Assembly (NCBI GenBank): GCA_963789015.1
Contig: CAWBIU010000002.1
Location: 248,001 to 312,000, forward strand
Length of the DNA stretch: 64,000 nucleotides
From: JAOPZW01 sp963789015
GTDB taxonomy: Bacteria > Actinomycetota > Thermoleophilia > Solirubrobacterales > Solirubrobacteraceae
Reading direction: 5' to 3'
Part shown: positions 1-7,353 of the stretch, piece after piece
Layout of the letters: the number at the start of each line of letters is the position of its first letter
Position numbering within the stretch: the first letter of the stretch is position 1
Program-made: the position numbers and the translations under genes
The notes under the pieces: model-generated
The model's database searches: none
Seen by the model: only the letters and a program-made list of their open reading frames with translations
Told to the model about the DNA's origin: nothing

Positions 1-90
1 GCTTTCTCAGCCTCACGTGACGGCGGGCTCAGCGAGGACACCGATCCTCACGGCATGAGCGACACCAACCCGTCCGAAAGGTCCTCCCGA

Positions 91-891
91 ATGCTGAAGC
101 TGTCCCGTAACCACCTGACCGCCGTGGCCGCCACCGCGGCCGCCGCCCTCGCCGGAACCGCCGTCGCCGGCGCCGCCGACAAGTCGTCGACGGCCACGTC
201 GTCGCAGCGCTCCGGCGCCGGTGAGACGGCGCTGACCGGCACCACCAAGGACAAGGTGCAGGAGGCCGCGCTGGCCAAGGTCGCCGGCACGGTCCTGCGC
301 GTCGAGACCGACAACGGCGGCGCCTACGAGGCGCACATCCGCAAGGCCGACGGCACCGAGGTCGAGGTCAAGGTCAGCAAGTCCTTCGCGGTCACGGCCG
401 TCGAGGAGTTCGACGGTCGCGGCCACGGTGGTCGCGGGCACGGGCCCGGTGGCCGCGACGACCTCGCGGCCGTCGCGAAGACGCTCGGCGTGACCGAGGC
501 GAAGCTGCAGTCCGCCGTGCAGGCGGCGCGCCCGGCCGACAGGCCGAGCGATCGCGGCGCCGACCGCGCGGCCGCGCTCGCCAAGGCGCTCGGCGTCGAG
601 ACGTCGAAGGTGCAGGCGATCCTGGACGCCAACCGTCCTCAGCGCGACGGCGACCGCGGCCGTGGCCCCGGCCCTGGCGGCGGCGACGACAGCGCGCTGG
701 TCAGCGCGCTCGCCAAGGGGCTGTCGAAGAGCGAGGCCGACGTGCGCGCCGCGCTGACGAGGGCCGAGCAGACCCACCGCGCCGACCACGAGGCGCGCGA
801 GACCGCGATGTACGCGGCGGTCGCCAAGGCCCTCGGCAAGGACGCCGCCGACGTGAAGGCCGCGTTCGAGGCCGCCCGCCCGACGCCCTGA
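91..891 (+). CDS. Secreted protein with PepSY-like segment and four helical repeats
   Basis: I do not recognise this as a named family. From the ATG at 91 it is 266 residues: a basic N-terminus and an Ala-rich hydrophobic stretch (about residues 8-28) ending AVAGAA form a signal peptide or anchor. Residues about 57-108 resemble a PepSY-type unit (VLRVETDNGGAYEAHI). After a Gly/His/Arg linker come four related segments of about 24 residues, beginning LAAVAKTLGV, AALAKALGVE, LVSALAKGLS and YAAVAKALGK, three of them ending in ARP or NRP. An in-frame ATG at 55 is possible, but 91 has AAAGG at 77-81 and puts the signal peptide at the N-terminus. The gene is probably single; a hairpin follows it. 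Role unknown, likely cell-surface. Confidence 0.75.
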   Translation: MLKLSRNHLTAVAATAAAALAGTAVAGAADKSSTATSSQRSGAGETALTGTTKDKVQEAALAKVAGTVLRVETDNGGAYEAHIRKADGTEVEVKVSKSFAVTAVEEFDGRGHGGRGHGPGGRDDLAAVAKTLGVTEAKLQSAVQAARPADRPSDRGADRAAALAKALGVETSKVQAILDANRPQRDGDRGRGPGPGGGDDSALVSALAKGLSKSEADVRAALTRAEQTHRADHEARETAMYAAVAKALGKDAADVKAAFEAARPTP

Positions 892-901
892 TCTCCCCAT
901 C

Positions 902-938
902 GCGGCCGCCGGCTCTCCTCGGGGGAGCCGGCGGCCGC
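902..938 (+). terminator. Hairpin terminator after the secreted repeat protein
   Basis: A perfect 14-base-pair inverted repeat (902-915 with 925-938) with a 9-base loop starts 10 bases after the stop codon. There is no real T tract, as is usual in very GC-rich actinobacteria, so intrinsic termination is inferred from stem strength and position. Confidence 0.6.
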
Positions 939-946
939 CGCCGTTC

Positions 947-952
947 TAGTCT
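947..952 (+). promoter_or_regulatory. -10 hexamer TAGTCT for the universal stress gene
   Basis: TAGTCT lies 6 bases before the GTG at 959, the spacing expected for transcription starting at the start codon. No convincing -35 box is visible. Confidence 0.5.
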
Positions 953-958
953 GCGGAG

Positions 959-1441
959 GTGGTGACGGCGGATCCGAACGATCCCGGCGGCTACCTCATG
1001 CCGCGCTACCCGCGGGTGCTCGTGGCCCTCGACGAGACGCCCGCGGCGAAGTTCGCGCTGCGCCACGTCGTCCCCTACTCGGTCGAGCAGCGCTCGCACC
1101 TGACACTGGTCACCGTCGTCACGCGGCCGCCGGGCTCGGTCGCCGTCGCCGGCGTCTCGCCGCAGGAGCTCGCCGCGCAGATGGAGTCCGAGGCCGCGAT
1201 CCGGCTGCGCAAGCTCGCCGACAGCCTGCCCCAGGACCTGTCGGTGACCACCCTCCTGCGCCACGGCGACGCGGCCGGCGAGATCCTCGCGCTGCTGCGC
1301 GAGCAGCCGTTCGACCTGCTGTGCATGGGCGCCCGCGGGCGCGGGCGCATGGCCAACGTGCTGCTCGGCTCGGTGTCGGCCGCCGTGCTGCACCACAGCC
1401 CGGTGCCGGTGGTCGTCTTCCACCCGCCGCCCGGGACGTAG
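959..1441 (+). CDS. Universal stress protein, UspA family
   Basis: Single-domain UspA-type protein of 160 residues, cytoplasmic, expected to bind ATP and act in stress survival. RVLVALDETPAAKF (about residues 18-31) is the usual first strand and helix. GARGRGRMANVLLGS followed by a terminal VPVVVF strand gives the G-x2-G-x9-G-S nucleotide-binding signature. Start choice: GTG 959 sits 6 bases after a -10 hexamer, suggesting a leaderless message. ATG 998 (MPRYPRVLV) would match the usual family start but lacks a good ribosome site. The next gene follows 11 bases after the stop, and its -10 hexamer overlaps the stop codon. Confidence 0.85.
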   Translation: MVTADPNDPGGYLMPRYPRVLVALDETPAAKFALRHVVPYSVEQRSHLTLVTVVTRPPGSVAVAGVSPQELAAQMESEAAIRLRKLADSLPQDLSVTTLLRHGDAAGEILALLREQPFDLLCMGARGRGRMANVLLGSVSAAVLHHSPVPVVVFHPPPGT

Positions 1442-1444
1442 CAT
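1439..1444 (+). promoter_or_regulatory. -10 hexamer TAGCAT for the acetyltransferase gene
   Basis: TAGCAT begins with the TAG stop codon of the stress protein and ends 8 bases before the ATG at 1453. Confidence 0.4.
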
Positions 1445-1452
1445 CGCGCGGC

Positions 1453-1758
1453 ATGGACCCCGATGTCGCCGACAACCCCGACGAGCGCCGCTACGAGATC
1501 ACCGTCGACGGCGAGGTTGCCGGCTTCGCGCAGTACGGCGTGCGGCCCGGCCTGATCGCCTTCGTCCACACCGAGATCGCCGACGGCCACGAGGGCCAGG
1601 GCCTGGGCTCGAAGCTCATCCGCTTCGCGCTCGACGACGCGCGCGCCCGCGGGCTGCACGTGCTGCCGTTCTGCCCCTTCGTGAATGGGTACATCCAGCG
1701 GCACCCGGACGACGCGGACCTCGTCCCCGCCGAGTACCGCGGTCAGTTCGGACTCTGA
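1453..1758 (+). CDS. Small GNAT-type N-acetyltransferase (YjdJ-like)
   Basis: 101 residues. It matches the short GCN5-related family typified by YjdJ: ITVDGEVAGFAQYGV, then FVHTEIADGHEGQGLGSKL, in which GHEGQGLGS is the acetyl-CoA pyrophosphate loop, and the C-terminal CPFVNGYIQRHPDDADLV that ends this family. The family's substrate is unknown. The frame is open further upstream, but ATG 1453 gives the family length and follows the preceding stop. It probably stands with the stress protein gene, possibly from its own leaderless promoter. Confidence 0.85.
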   Translation: MDPDVADNPDERRYEITVDGEVAGFAQYGVRPGLIAFVHTEIADGHEGQGLGSKLIRFALDDARARGLHVLPFCPFVNGYIQRHPDDADLVPAEYRGQFGL

Positions 1759-1765
1759 GATAATC

Positions 1766-1782
1766 ATACCCCTAAGGGGTAT
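1766..1782. promoter_or_regulatory. CsoR-type operator (ATACCCC-TAA-GGGGTAT)
   Basis: A perfect inverted repeat with 7-base arms and a 3-base centre, immediately upstream of a -10 hexamer. AT-flanked C-runs facing G-runs are the hallmark of operators bound by the CsoR/RcnR/FrmR family of copper, nickel or formaldehyde-responsive repressors. Its place between the expected -35 and -10 would block RNA polymerase. The regulator gene is not in this window. Confidence 0.65.
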
Positions 1783-1785
1783 TGC

Positions 1786-1791
1786 TAGGAT
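1786..1791 (+). promoter_or_regulatory. -10 hexamer TAGGAT for the DUF4396 gene
   Basis: TAGGAT lies 6 bases before the ATG at 1798 and 3 bases after the CsoR-like operator, implying a repressible leaderless message. Confidence 0.55.
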
Positions 1792-1797
1792 GGCCGC

Positions 1798-2268
1798 ATG
1801 AGCTCTACCGCCGCCCCACCCCAGAGCCTCAGCCGGGTCGCCTTCTCGGCCACCGTGCACTGCCTCACCGGCTGCGCCATCGGCGAGGTGCTCGGCATGA
1901 TCATCGGCACCGCGCTCGGCTTCTCGAACCTCGGCACGATCGTCCTCGCGGTCGCGCTCGCCTTCGTGTTCGGCTACGGGCTCACGAGCCTGCCGCTGCT
2001 GCGCGCCGGCATGGCCATCGGCGCCGTCGTGCCGATCGCGCTGGCCTCCGACACGGTGAGCATCACGGTCATGGAGATCGTCGACAACGCGATCCTCCTG
2101 CTCATCCCGGGCGCCATGGACGCGGGCCTCGGCGACATCGGGTTCTGGGCCGGCCTGGCCGTCGCGCTGCTCATCGCCGGCGCCGTCGCCTACCCGGTCA
2201 ACCGCTGGCTGATCGCGCGCGGAAAGGGCCACGCCGTCGTGCACCAGCATCACGCGCACGGCCACTAG
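1798..2268 (+). CDS. DUF4396 multi-pass membrane protein with His-rich tail
   Basis: 156 residues with about four hydrophobic segments. HCLTGCAIGEVLGM near residue 20, with its His and two Cys, is the signature I associate with DUF4396 membrane proteins, and TSLPLLRAGM follows the next helix. The C-terminus (HAVVHQHHAHGH) carries six histidines, which could bind a metal. No enzymatic role is known. The perfect CsoR-like operator directly upstream suggests that a metal such as copper, or another CsoR-family ligand, controls it. Metal handling or membrane protection is therefore my inference. It is a single-gene unit. Confidence 0.8.
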   Translation: MSSTAAPPQSLSRVAFSATVHCLTGCAIGEVLGMIIGTALGFSNLGTIVLAVALAFVFGYGLTSLPLLRAGMAIGAVVPIALASDTVSITVMEIVDNAILLLIPGAMDAGLGDIGFWAGLAVALLIAGAVAYPVNRWLIARGKGHAVVHQHHAHGH

Positions 2269-2300
2269 CCGGATCCGCACATGTCCGAGCGGTGCCGGGA

Positions 2301-2306
2301 TAGGCT
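2301..2306 (+). promoter_or_regulatory. -10 hexamer TAGGCT for the nitrilase gene
   Basis: TAGGCT ends 8 bases before the ATG at 2315; no ribosome-binding site lies between. Confidence 0.5.
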
Positions 2307-2314
2307 CGCCGCCG

Positions 2315-3220
2315 ATGGCGGAGTTCCCAACCGTGCGCGTGGCCGCCGTGCAGGCGACCCCGGTCGTCCTCGACGCCGAGGCGACCGTCGAGAAGGCCGT
2401 CGGGCTGCTGGCCGAGGCGGCCGGCCGCGGCGCGCGGCTCGCCGTCCTTCCCGAGACCTTCGTGTCCGTCTACCCGTCGAACGCCTGGGCCCGTGCGGCG
2501 GCGGCGTTCGGCGGCCACGACGAGCTGTGGGAGCGCATGTGGTCCAGCAGCGTCGACGTCGGCGGCGAGCTGGTCGCACGCCTCGTCGAGGCATGCCGCG
2601 CCCACGAGCTGTTCTGCGTCATCGGGGTCAACGAGCGCGAGGACGACCGTCCCGGGACGCTCTACAACACGATGCTCACGCTCGGCCCGGCCGGCGTGCT
2701 GCATCGCCACCGCAAGCTCATGCCGACGATGCACGAGCGGCTCTTCCACGGCGTCGGCGCGGGGGACGACCTCGGCGTCACGGAGCTCGACGGCATCGGC
2801 CGCGTCGGCGGGCTGATCTGCTGGGAGAACCGCATGCCGCTGGCGCGCTACGCCGTCTACCGTGCGGGCCCGCAGATCTGGGTCGCCCCGACCGCCGACG
2901 ACTCCGAGGGCTGGCTGGCGAGCATGCGCCACATCGCGATCGAGTCCGGCGCCTACGTCGTCTCCGTGCCCCAGTACATCCCGGCCGCCGCGTTCCCGGC
3001 CGACTTCCCCGTCCCGCTGCCCGAGGGCAAGGACGTGTTCGGCGAGGGCGGCGCGGCGATCGTCGAGCCGGCGCGCGGCGAGGTCATCGCCGGCCCGCTG
3101 CGCGGGGAGGAGGGAATGCTCGTGGCCGATTGCGATCTGCGCGCCGGCCTGCACGCCAAGCGCTCGTTCGACGTCGTCGGACACTACGGGCGCGAGGACG
3201 TGCTCGGCGGTCTGACCTGA
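2315..3220 (+). CDS. Nitrilase-type carbon-nitrogen hydrolase
   Basis: 301 residues, soluble. All three catalytic residues are visible: Glu47 in LAVLPETF, Lys134 in HRHRKLMPT and the nucleophile Cys169 in GGLICWENRMPLARYA. The CWENxMPLAR context is that of true nitrilases (nitrile to carboxylate and ammonia) rather than amidases or N-carbamoyl hydrolases; the exact substrate cannot be read. The start follows a -10 hexamer at leaderless spacing. A glutamine amidotransferase gene begins 13 bases downstream behind a strong ribosome site, so the two are probably one transcript. Confidence 0.88.
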   Translation: MAEFPTVRVAAVQATPVVLDAEATVEKAVGLLAEAAGRGARLAVLPETFVSVYPSNAWARAAAAFGGHDELWERMWSSSVDVGGELVARLVEACRAHELFCVIGVNEREDDRPGTLYNTMLTLGPAGVLHRHRKLMPTMHERLFHGVGAGDDLGVTELDGIGRVGGLICWENRMPLARYAVYRAGPQIWVAPTADDSEGWLASMRHIAIESGAYVVSVPQYIPAAAFPADFPVPLPEGKDVFGEGGAAIVEPARGEVIAGPLRGEEGMLVADCDLRAGLHAKRSFDVVGHYGREDVLGGLT

Positions 3221-3233
3221 CGAGGAGGACGAG

Positions 3234-4073
3234 ATGTGTCGCTGGCTTGGGTACTTCGGCAGTCCGGTGCGGATCGAGGAGCTGGTCTACAACACCCGCC
3301 ACTCGCTCATCGAGCAGAGCCGCGCGGCGCGCCAGACCTCGCATCTGACCAACGCCGACGGGTTCGGGGTCGGCTGGTACGGGACCGCCGAGCTTCCCGG
3401 CGTGTATCGCAACGTCTCGCCGGCCTGGAGCGACCGCAACCTGCAGGAGATCTCGGCGCAGGTCGAGTCGCCGCTGTTCCTCGCGCACGTGCGCGCCTCG
3501 ACCGGGACGCCGGTCCAGCAGACGAACTGCCACCCGTTCCGCCACGGGAAATGGCTGTTCGTGCACAACGGCTTCATCGGGGGCCACGAGCGCGTCCGGC
3601 GCGAGCTGCTGCTCGCCGTCGACCCCGACCTGTTCGTCGAGATCGAGGGCACGACCGACTCGGAGCTGATGTTCCACCTCGCGCTGACCTTCGGCCTCGA
3701 CGACGATCCGCTGCCGGCGCTCGAGCGGATGGCCGGCTTCATCGAGGACACGGGGCACCGTCACGGCATCGCCGAGCCGCTGCAGATGACGCTCGGCCTC
3801 AGCGACGGCGAACGCCTCTACGCCGTGCGCTACGCCAGCGGGCCCGTCGTCAACTCGCTCTACGTCAGCAACGACGCACAGGACGTGCGACTGCTCTATC
3901 CCAACGACGAGCGCATCCAGCGGCTCTCCGACGAGGCCCGCGCCGTCGTCTCCGAGCCGCTGGCCGAGCTGCCCGGCCTGTGGCGCGAGGTCCCGCCCTC
4001 CTCGGCGCTCGTCGTGCAGACGGGCAGCGACGAGGAGCTGTCCTTCGCCCCGCGAGCGCCCGTCGCGCGCTAA
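3234..4073 (+). CDS. Class II glutamine amidotransferase (YafJ/EgtC-like)
   Basis: 279 residues. Removal of Met1 exposes Cys2, the N-terminal nucleophile of Ntn-type glutaminases (MCRWLGYFG). TNADGFGVGWYG, FLAHVRASTG and NCHPFRHGKWLFVHNGF follow in the order seen in stand-alone family members such as YafJ and EgtC. EgtC hydrolyses a gamma-glutamyl amide in ergothioneine synthesis, but no other ergothioneine gene is here, so the substrate is open. AGGAGG at 3222-3227 is a strong ribosome site. The stop TAA overlaps the stop codon of the opposing gene. Confidence 0.88.
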   Translation: MCRWLGYFGSPVRIEELVYNTRHSLIEQSRAARQTSHLTNADGFGVGWYGTAELPGVYRNVSPAWSDRNLQEISAQVESPLFLAHVRASTGTPVQQTNCHPFRHGKWLFVHNGFIGGHERVRRELLLAVDPDLFVEIEGTTDSELMFHLALTFGLDDDPLPALERMAGFIEDTGHRHGIAEPLQMTLGLSDGERLYAVRYASGPVVNSLYVSNDAQDVRLLYPNDERIQRLSDEARAVVSEPLAELPGLWREVPPSSALVVQTGSDEELSFAPRAPVAR

Positions 4074-5077
4074 CCGCCGACGCGCACGACCGTCCGCCCC
4101 TTGGCGCGGCCGGCGAGCACGTCGTCGAGCAGCGGGTCGACGTCGTCGAGCCCGATCTCGCGCGTGATCTGCTCGTCCAGGCCCGGCGGGCGCAGGTCGC
4201 CGGCCAGCCGCCGCCAGACCTCGCGCCGGCGCTCGGTGGGCGTGTTGACCGAGTCGACGCCGAGCAGCGAGACGCCGCGCAGGATGAACGGGAAGACTGT
4301 CGTGTGCAGGTCCGTGCCGCCCGTCAGCCCGCTGGCCGCGACCGCCCCGTCGTAGCGGACGGTGCGCAGCGCGTAGGCCAGCGACGTGCCGCCCACCGGG
4401 TCGACGACGGCGGCCCAGAGCTGGGACTCCATCGGGCGCTTGGACTCCGCCGAGGTCTCCTCGCGGGAGAGCACCTCCGTCGCGCCCAGCGCGCGCAGGA
4501 AGTCGGCCTCGTCGGCCTTGCCGGTCGCGGCGTGGACCTCGTGACCGAGCCCGGCCAGGATCGAGACCGCGGTCGAGCCGACGCCGCCGGTGGCGCCGAG
4601 CACGAGCACCGGCCCGTCGCCGGGGCGCAGCCCGTGCTCCTCGAGCCGGATGACGGACAGCGCGGCGGTGAACCCGGCCGTGCCGAGCGCCATCGCCTGG
4701 CGCGCGCTCAGGCCGTCGGGGAGCGGCACGACCCACGCCGCCGGCACGCGCGCGACCTCGGCGAAGCCGCCGTGGTGGGCGACCCCGAGGTCGTGGCCGT
4801 GGACGATCACCTGGTCGCCGGGGCTCACGTCGCCCGCGTCGCTGGAGATCACCTCGCCGGCCAGGTCGACCCCGGGCACGAGCGGGGAGATCTGCGCGAC
4901 GCGGCCCTTCGGGCTGACGGCGAGCGCGTCCTTGTAGTTGACGCTCGACCAGTCGACCCGCACCGTCACCTCGCCCTCGGGCAGGTCGTCGGCGGCGAGC
5001 TCGCGCAGACCGCGCGTCACCTCGTCGCCCTCGCGCTCGGCGACGAGCGCCCGGAATCGCTGCGGCATGTCGGTCAC
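4070..5077 (-). CDS. Zinc-free medium-chain reductase, AcuI/YhdH type
   Basis: 335 residues. SSVNYKDAL (44-52), VPGVDLAGEV and the nucleotide-binding GATGGVGSTA (161-170) are those of the YhdH/AcuI branch of medium-chain dehydrogenase/reductases. This branch reduces acrylyl-CoA or similar enoyl substrates with NADPH and lacks the zinc-binding Cys ligands. The start is GTG 5077; ATG 5068 is a possible alternative. The gene is divergent from the cyclase fusion at 5124, and its stop overlaps that of the amidotransferase (CTAA at 4070-4073), so transcripts from both sides converge there. Substrate not determinable. Confidence 0.85.
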   Translation of the reverse strand: MTDMPQRFRALVAEREGDEVTRGLRELAADDLPEGEVTVRVDWSSVNYKDALAVSPKGRVAQISPLVPGVDLAGEVISSDAGDVSPGDQVIVHGHDLGVAHHGGFAEVARVPAAWVVPLPDGLSARQAMALGTAGFTAALSVIRLEEHGLRPGDGPVLVLGATGGVGSTAVSILAGLGHEVHAATGKADEADFLRALGATEVLSREETSAESKRPMESQLWAAVVDPVGGTSLAYALRTVRYDGAVAASGLTGGTDLHTTVFPFILRGVSLLGVDSVNTPTERRREVWRRLAGDLRPPGLDEQITREIGLDDVDPLLDDVLAGRAKGRTVVRVGG

Positions 5078-5109
5078 ACCCCAACGACTACCACGCTCGG
5101 CCCGGCGGC

Positions 5110-5115
5110 GATACT
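5110..5115 (+). promoter_or_regulatory. -10 hexamer GATACT for the cyclase fusion gene
   Basis: GATACT ends 8 bases before the GTG at 5124 and differs from TATACT at one position. Confidence 0.45.
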
Positions 5116-5123
5116 TGGGCGAG

Positions 5124-6443
5124 GTGGCCGAGACACGCTACGCCCAGTCCGGTGACGCGACCCTCGCCTGGACCTCGCTCGGCGACGGCCCGACCGACCT
5201 GCTCTTCCTGCCCGGGATCGTCTCGCACGTCGAGCACGTCCGCGACGACCCGGGGATGGCGAGCTTCCTCGACCGGCTGGGCTCGTTCGCGCGCGTGATC
5301 CTCATGGACCGCCGCGGCAGCGGCCTGTCGGACCCGATCGACGGCTCGCTGTCGCTCGAGGACGAGGTCGCCGACGTGCTCGCCGTGCTCGACGCGGCGG
5401 GCAGCGACGACGCGGTGCTGCTGGGCTACCTGACCGGCGGGCCGCTGGCGATCAAGGTCGCCGCCGCGCACCCGGACCGCGTCCGCGCCCTGATCCTCTA
5501 CGCGTCGCTGGCCCGCTCGGCCTCCGCGCCCGGCGACGAGCTCTCGATCGGCGAGGAGCAGCGCGCCGAGATGCTCGAGCGGATGATCGCGCGCTGGGGA
5601 ACCGGCGCCCTGCTCGACGACCTCGCCCCGTCGCGCGCCGACGACGCTCGCCTGCGCTCGTGGCTCGCGCGTCTCGAGCGGCTCTCCGCCAGCCCCGGCG
5701 AGATGCGCCGCGTCGTGCGCGGGCTGACCGACTTCGACGTGCGCGACGAGCTCGAGGAGCTGCGCACGCCCGCCCTGATCCTGCACCGCGCCGACGACCA
5801 GCTCGTCGACGTCCGCCACTCCCGCTTCCTGGCCGAGCGGATCCCCCGCTCGCGCTACGTCGAGCTCGAGGGGGTCGACAACCTGCCGAGCGTCGGCGAC
5901 AGCGCCGCGCTGCTCGGCGAGATCGAGGAGTTCATGACCGGCGGACGCCGGCGGATCGTCGAGCGCGAGCTGCTGACGATCCTGTTCAGCGACATCGTCG
6001 GCTCAACGGGCCACGCCGCGCGCCTCGGCGACGCCGCCTGGCGCGACCTGCTCAGCGCCCACGACGCGGTCATCCGGCGCGAGATCGACCGCTTCGGCGG
6101 CCGCGAGGTCAAGACGATCGGCGACGCCTTCCTCGTCGCCTTCCCGGGCGCGCCGTCACGCGCCGTGCGCTGCGCGCAGGCGATCGGCGCGGGCCTCGAG
6201 CCGCTCGACCTGACCGTGCGCATCGGCCTGCACACCGGCGAGTGCGAGGTGCTGGGCGACGACGTGGGCGGGATGGCCGTCCACATCGCCGCGCGCGTGG
6301 CCGCGCTCGCCAACCCGGGGGAGGTCCTCGCGTCGGGGACCGTGTACGGGACGGTCGTGGGGGCGGGCGTGCGCTTCAAGGACCGCGGCACGCACGCGCT
6401 GCGCGACGTGCCCGGGCGCTGGCCGCTGTTCGGCGTCCTCTGA
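5124..6443 (+). CDS. Alpha/beta-hydrolase-like domain fused to class III nucleotide cyclase
   Basis: 439 residues from GTG 5124 (the frame is open upstream, but homology starts here). Residues about 1-270 are an alpha/beta-hydrolase fold, about 280-439 a class III adenylate/guanylate cyclase. The hydrolase nucleophile motif reads GYLTGG (101-106), with Leu103 where Ser is expected, and the usual DHLP near the end is VDNLP with Asn253 for His, so it is probably a non-catalytic sensor. The cyclase looks intact: metal aspartates Asp290 (FSDIVGST) and Asp334 (KTIGDAF), Lys330 and Arg391 (HIAARVA); the family Asn is His387. A signal-responsive cyclic nucleotide synthase is the likely role. Confidence 0.85.
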   Translation: MAETRYAQSGDATLAWTSLGDGPTDLLFLPGIVSHVEHVRDDPGMASFLDRLGSFARVILMDRRGSGLSDPIDGSLSLEDEVADVLAVLDAAGSDDAVLLGYLTGGPLAIKVAAAHPDRVRALILYASLARSASAPGDELSIGEEQRAEMLERMIARWGTGALLDDLAPSRADDARLRSWLARLERLSASPGEMRRVVRGLTDFDVRDELEELRTPALILHRADDQLVDVRHSRFLAERIPRSRYVELEGVDNLPSVGDSAALLGEIEEFMTGGRRRIVERELLTILFSDIVGSTGHAARLGDAAWRDLLSAHDAVIRREIDRFGGREVKTIGDAFLVAFPGAPSRAVRCAQAIGAGLEPLDLTVRIGLHTGECEVLGDDVGGMAVHIAARVAALANPGEVLASGTVYGTVVGAGVRFKDRGTHALRDVPGRWPLFGVL

Positions 6444-6522
6444 GGCGACGTAAGCACGCTGACCGCAACCTTCCAGTGCCTGGGCATGTTGGAGAGGGTC
6501 ATGCAGGCACGCCGGCCCCGCG

Positions 6523-6537
6523 AGGCGGGTCCCGCCT
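6523..6537. repeat. Perfect palindrome AGGCGGG-T-CCCGCCT
   Basis: 7-base arms around one central base, 35 bases before the secreted-protein start. The central base is too short for a clean RNA loop, so a protein-binding site is as plausible as a hairpin. Confidence 0.35.
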
Positions 6538-6571
6538 GCTGCATCCATCCCCTCAAGGAGGTCGTTCACCG

Positions 6572-7353
6572 ATGCTCAAGCGCATCCGCCCGCGCCTGCG
6601 CGGCAACGGGCCGTGGATCCTCGTCAGCGCGATCGGCGTGGCCCTGGTCGCCACCCCGTTCGCCGTCGCCGCCGGCGAGGGCCGGCCGCTCGACGGTGGA
6701 GCCCGCAACCCGTCCAACAACGCGTCGCAGTCGTACCGGCGCGAGACGCAGATCATCGCGAACCTGTCGACGTACGGGACGCGCCAGTCCAACAAGTCCA
6801 ACAACGGCGGCGGCGCGATCTACGGCTGCCGCTCGGGCCCCGGGGGGTCGGCCGCGAACAACGAGCCGTGCGTCCGCGCCAGCAACCTGTCCAGCGGGCT
6901 CGCCTTCGAGTTCGCCACCGGCGGCACGCGGGTCGGAAGCATCACGTCGACGAACACGTCGGCCGCCCCGTTCACGACGAACGCGACCGGCGTGGCCACG
7001 GGCCTGAACGCCGACCAGGTCGACGGCCAGAGCGCGAGCGAGATCGCCGCCAGCGCCAACCGCTTCGCGCAACGTCAGCGCGGCCGGCGCGCTCGGCGCC
7101 CAGCGCGGCGCGACCGCCGCGAGCAACGCGGGCGGCGCCGGCGACGGCACCTACGCCGTCGCCTTCAGCGGCAACATCTCGGCCTGCGCGCTCGGCGTGA
7201 CGATCACGGACAACACGGCGGGCGCGGGCGTCACCGTGCCGGGCGCCGCGACGGCCGTGCTCGCCGGCGACAACTCGACGGTCAACGTGCGCACCCGGAA
7301 CGAGGCCGGCGCCGGCGACCGACTTCCCGTTCCACCTGACCGTCACCTGCTGA
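6572..7353 (+). CDS. Secreted NADQVDG-type surface protein, frameshifted twice
   Basis: Starts at ATG 6572 behind AAGGAGG (6555-6561), with a basic N-terminus and a hydrophobic signal peptide (WILVSAIGVALVATPFAVAA). A Ser/Thr/Asn/Gly-rich exported region follows, then LNADQVDGQSASEIAASANR, a motif common in actinobacterial surface proteins. The frame is then lost near 7060. It continues one base on as NVSAAGALGAQ through CALGVTITDN, shifts again near 7316 and ends DFPFHLTVTC at the TGA 7351-7353, an ending typical of this group. Removing one base at each point restores a protein of about 259 residues. Either a pseudogene or two sequencing insertions. Function unknown. Confidence 0.65.
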
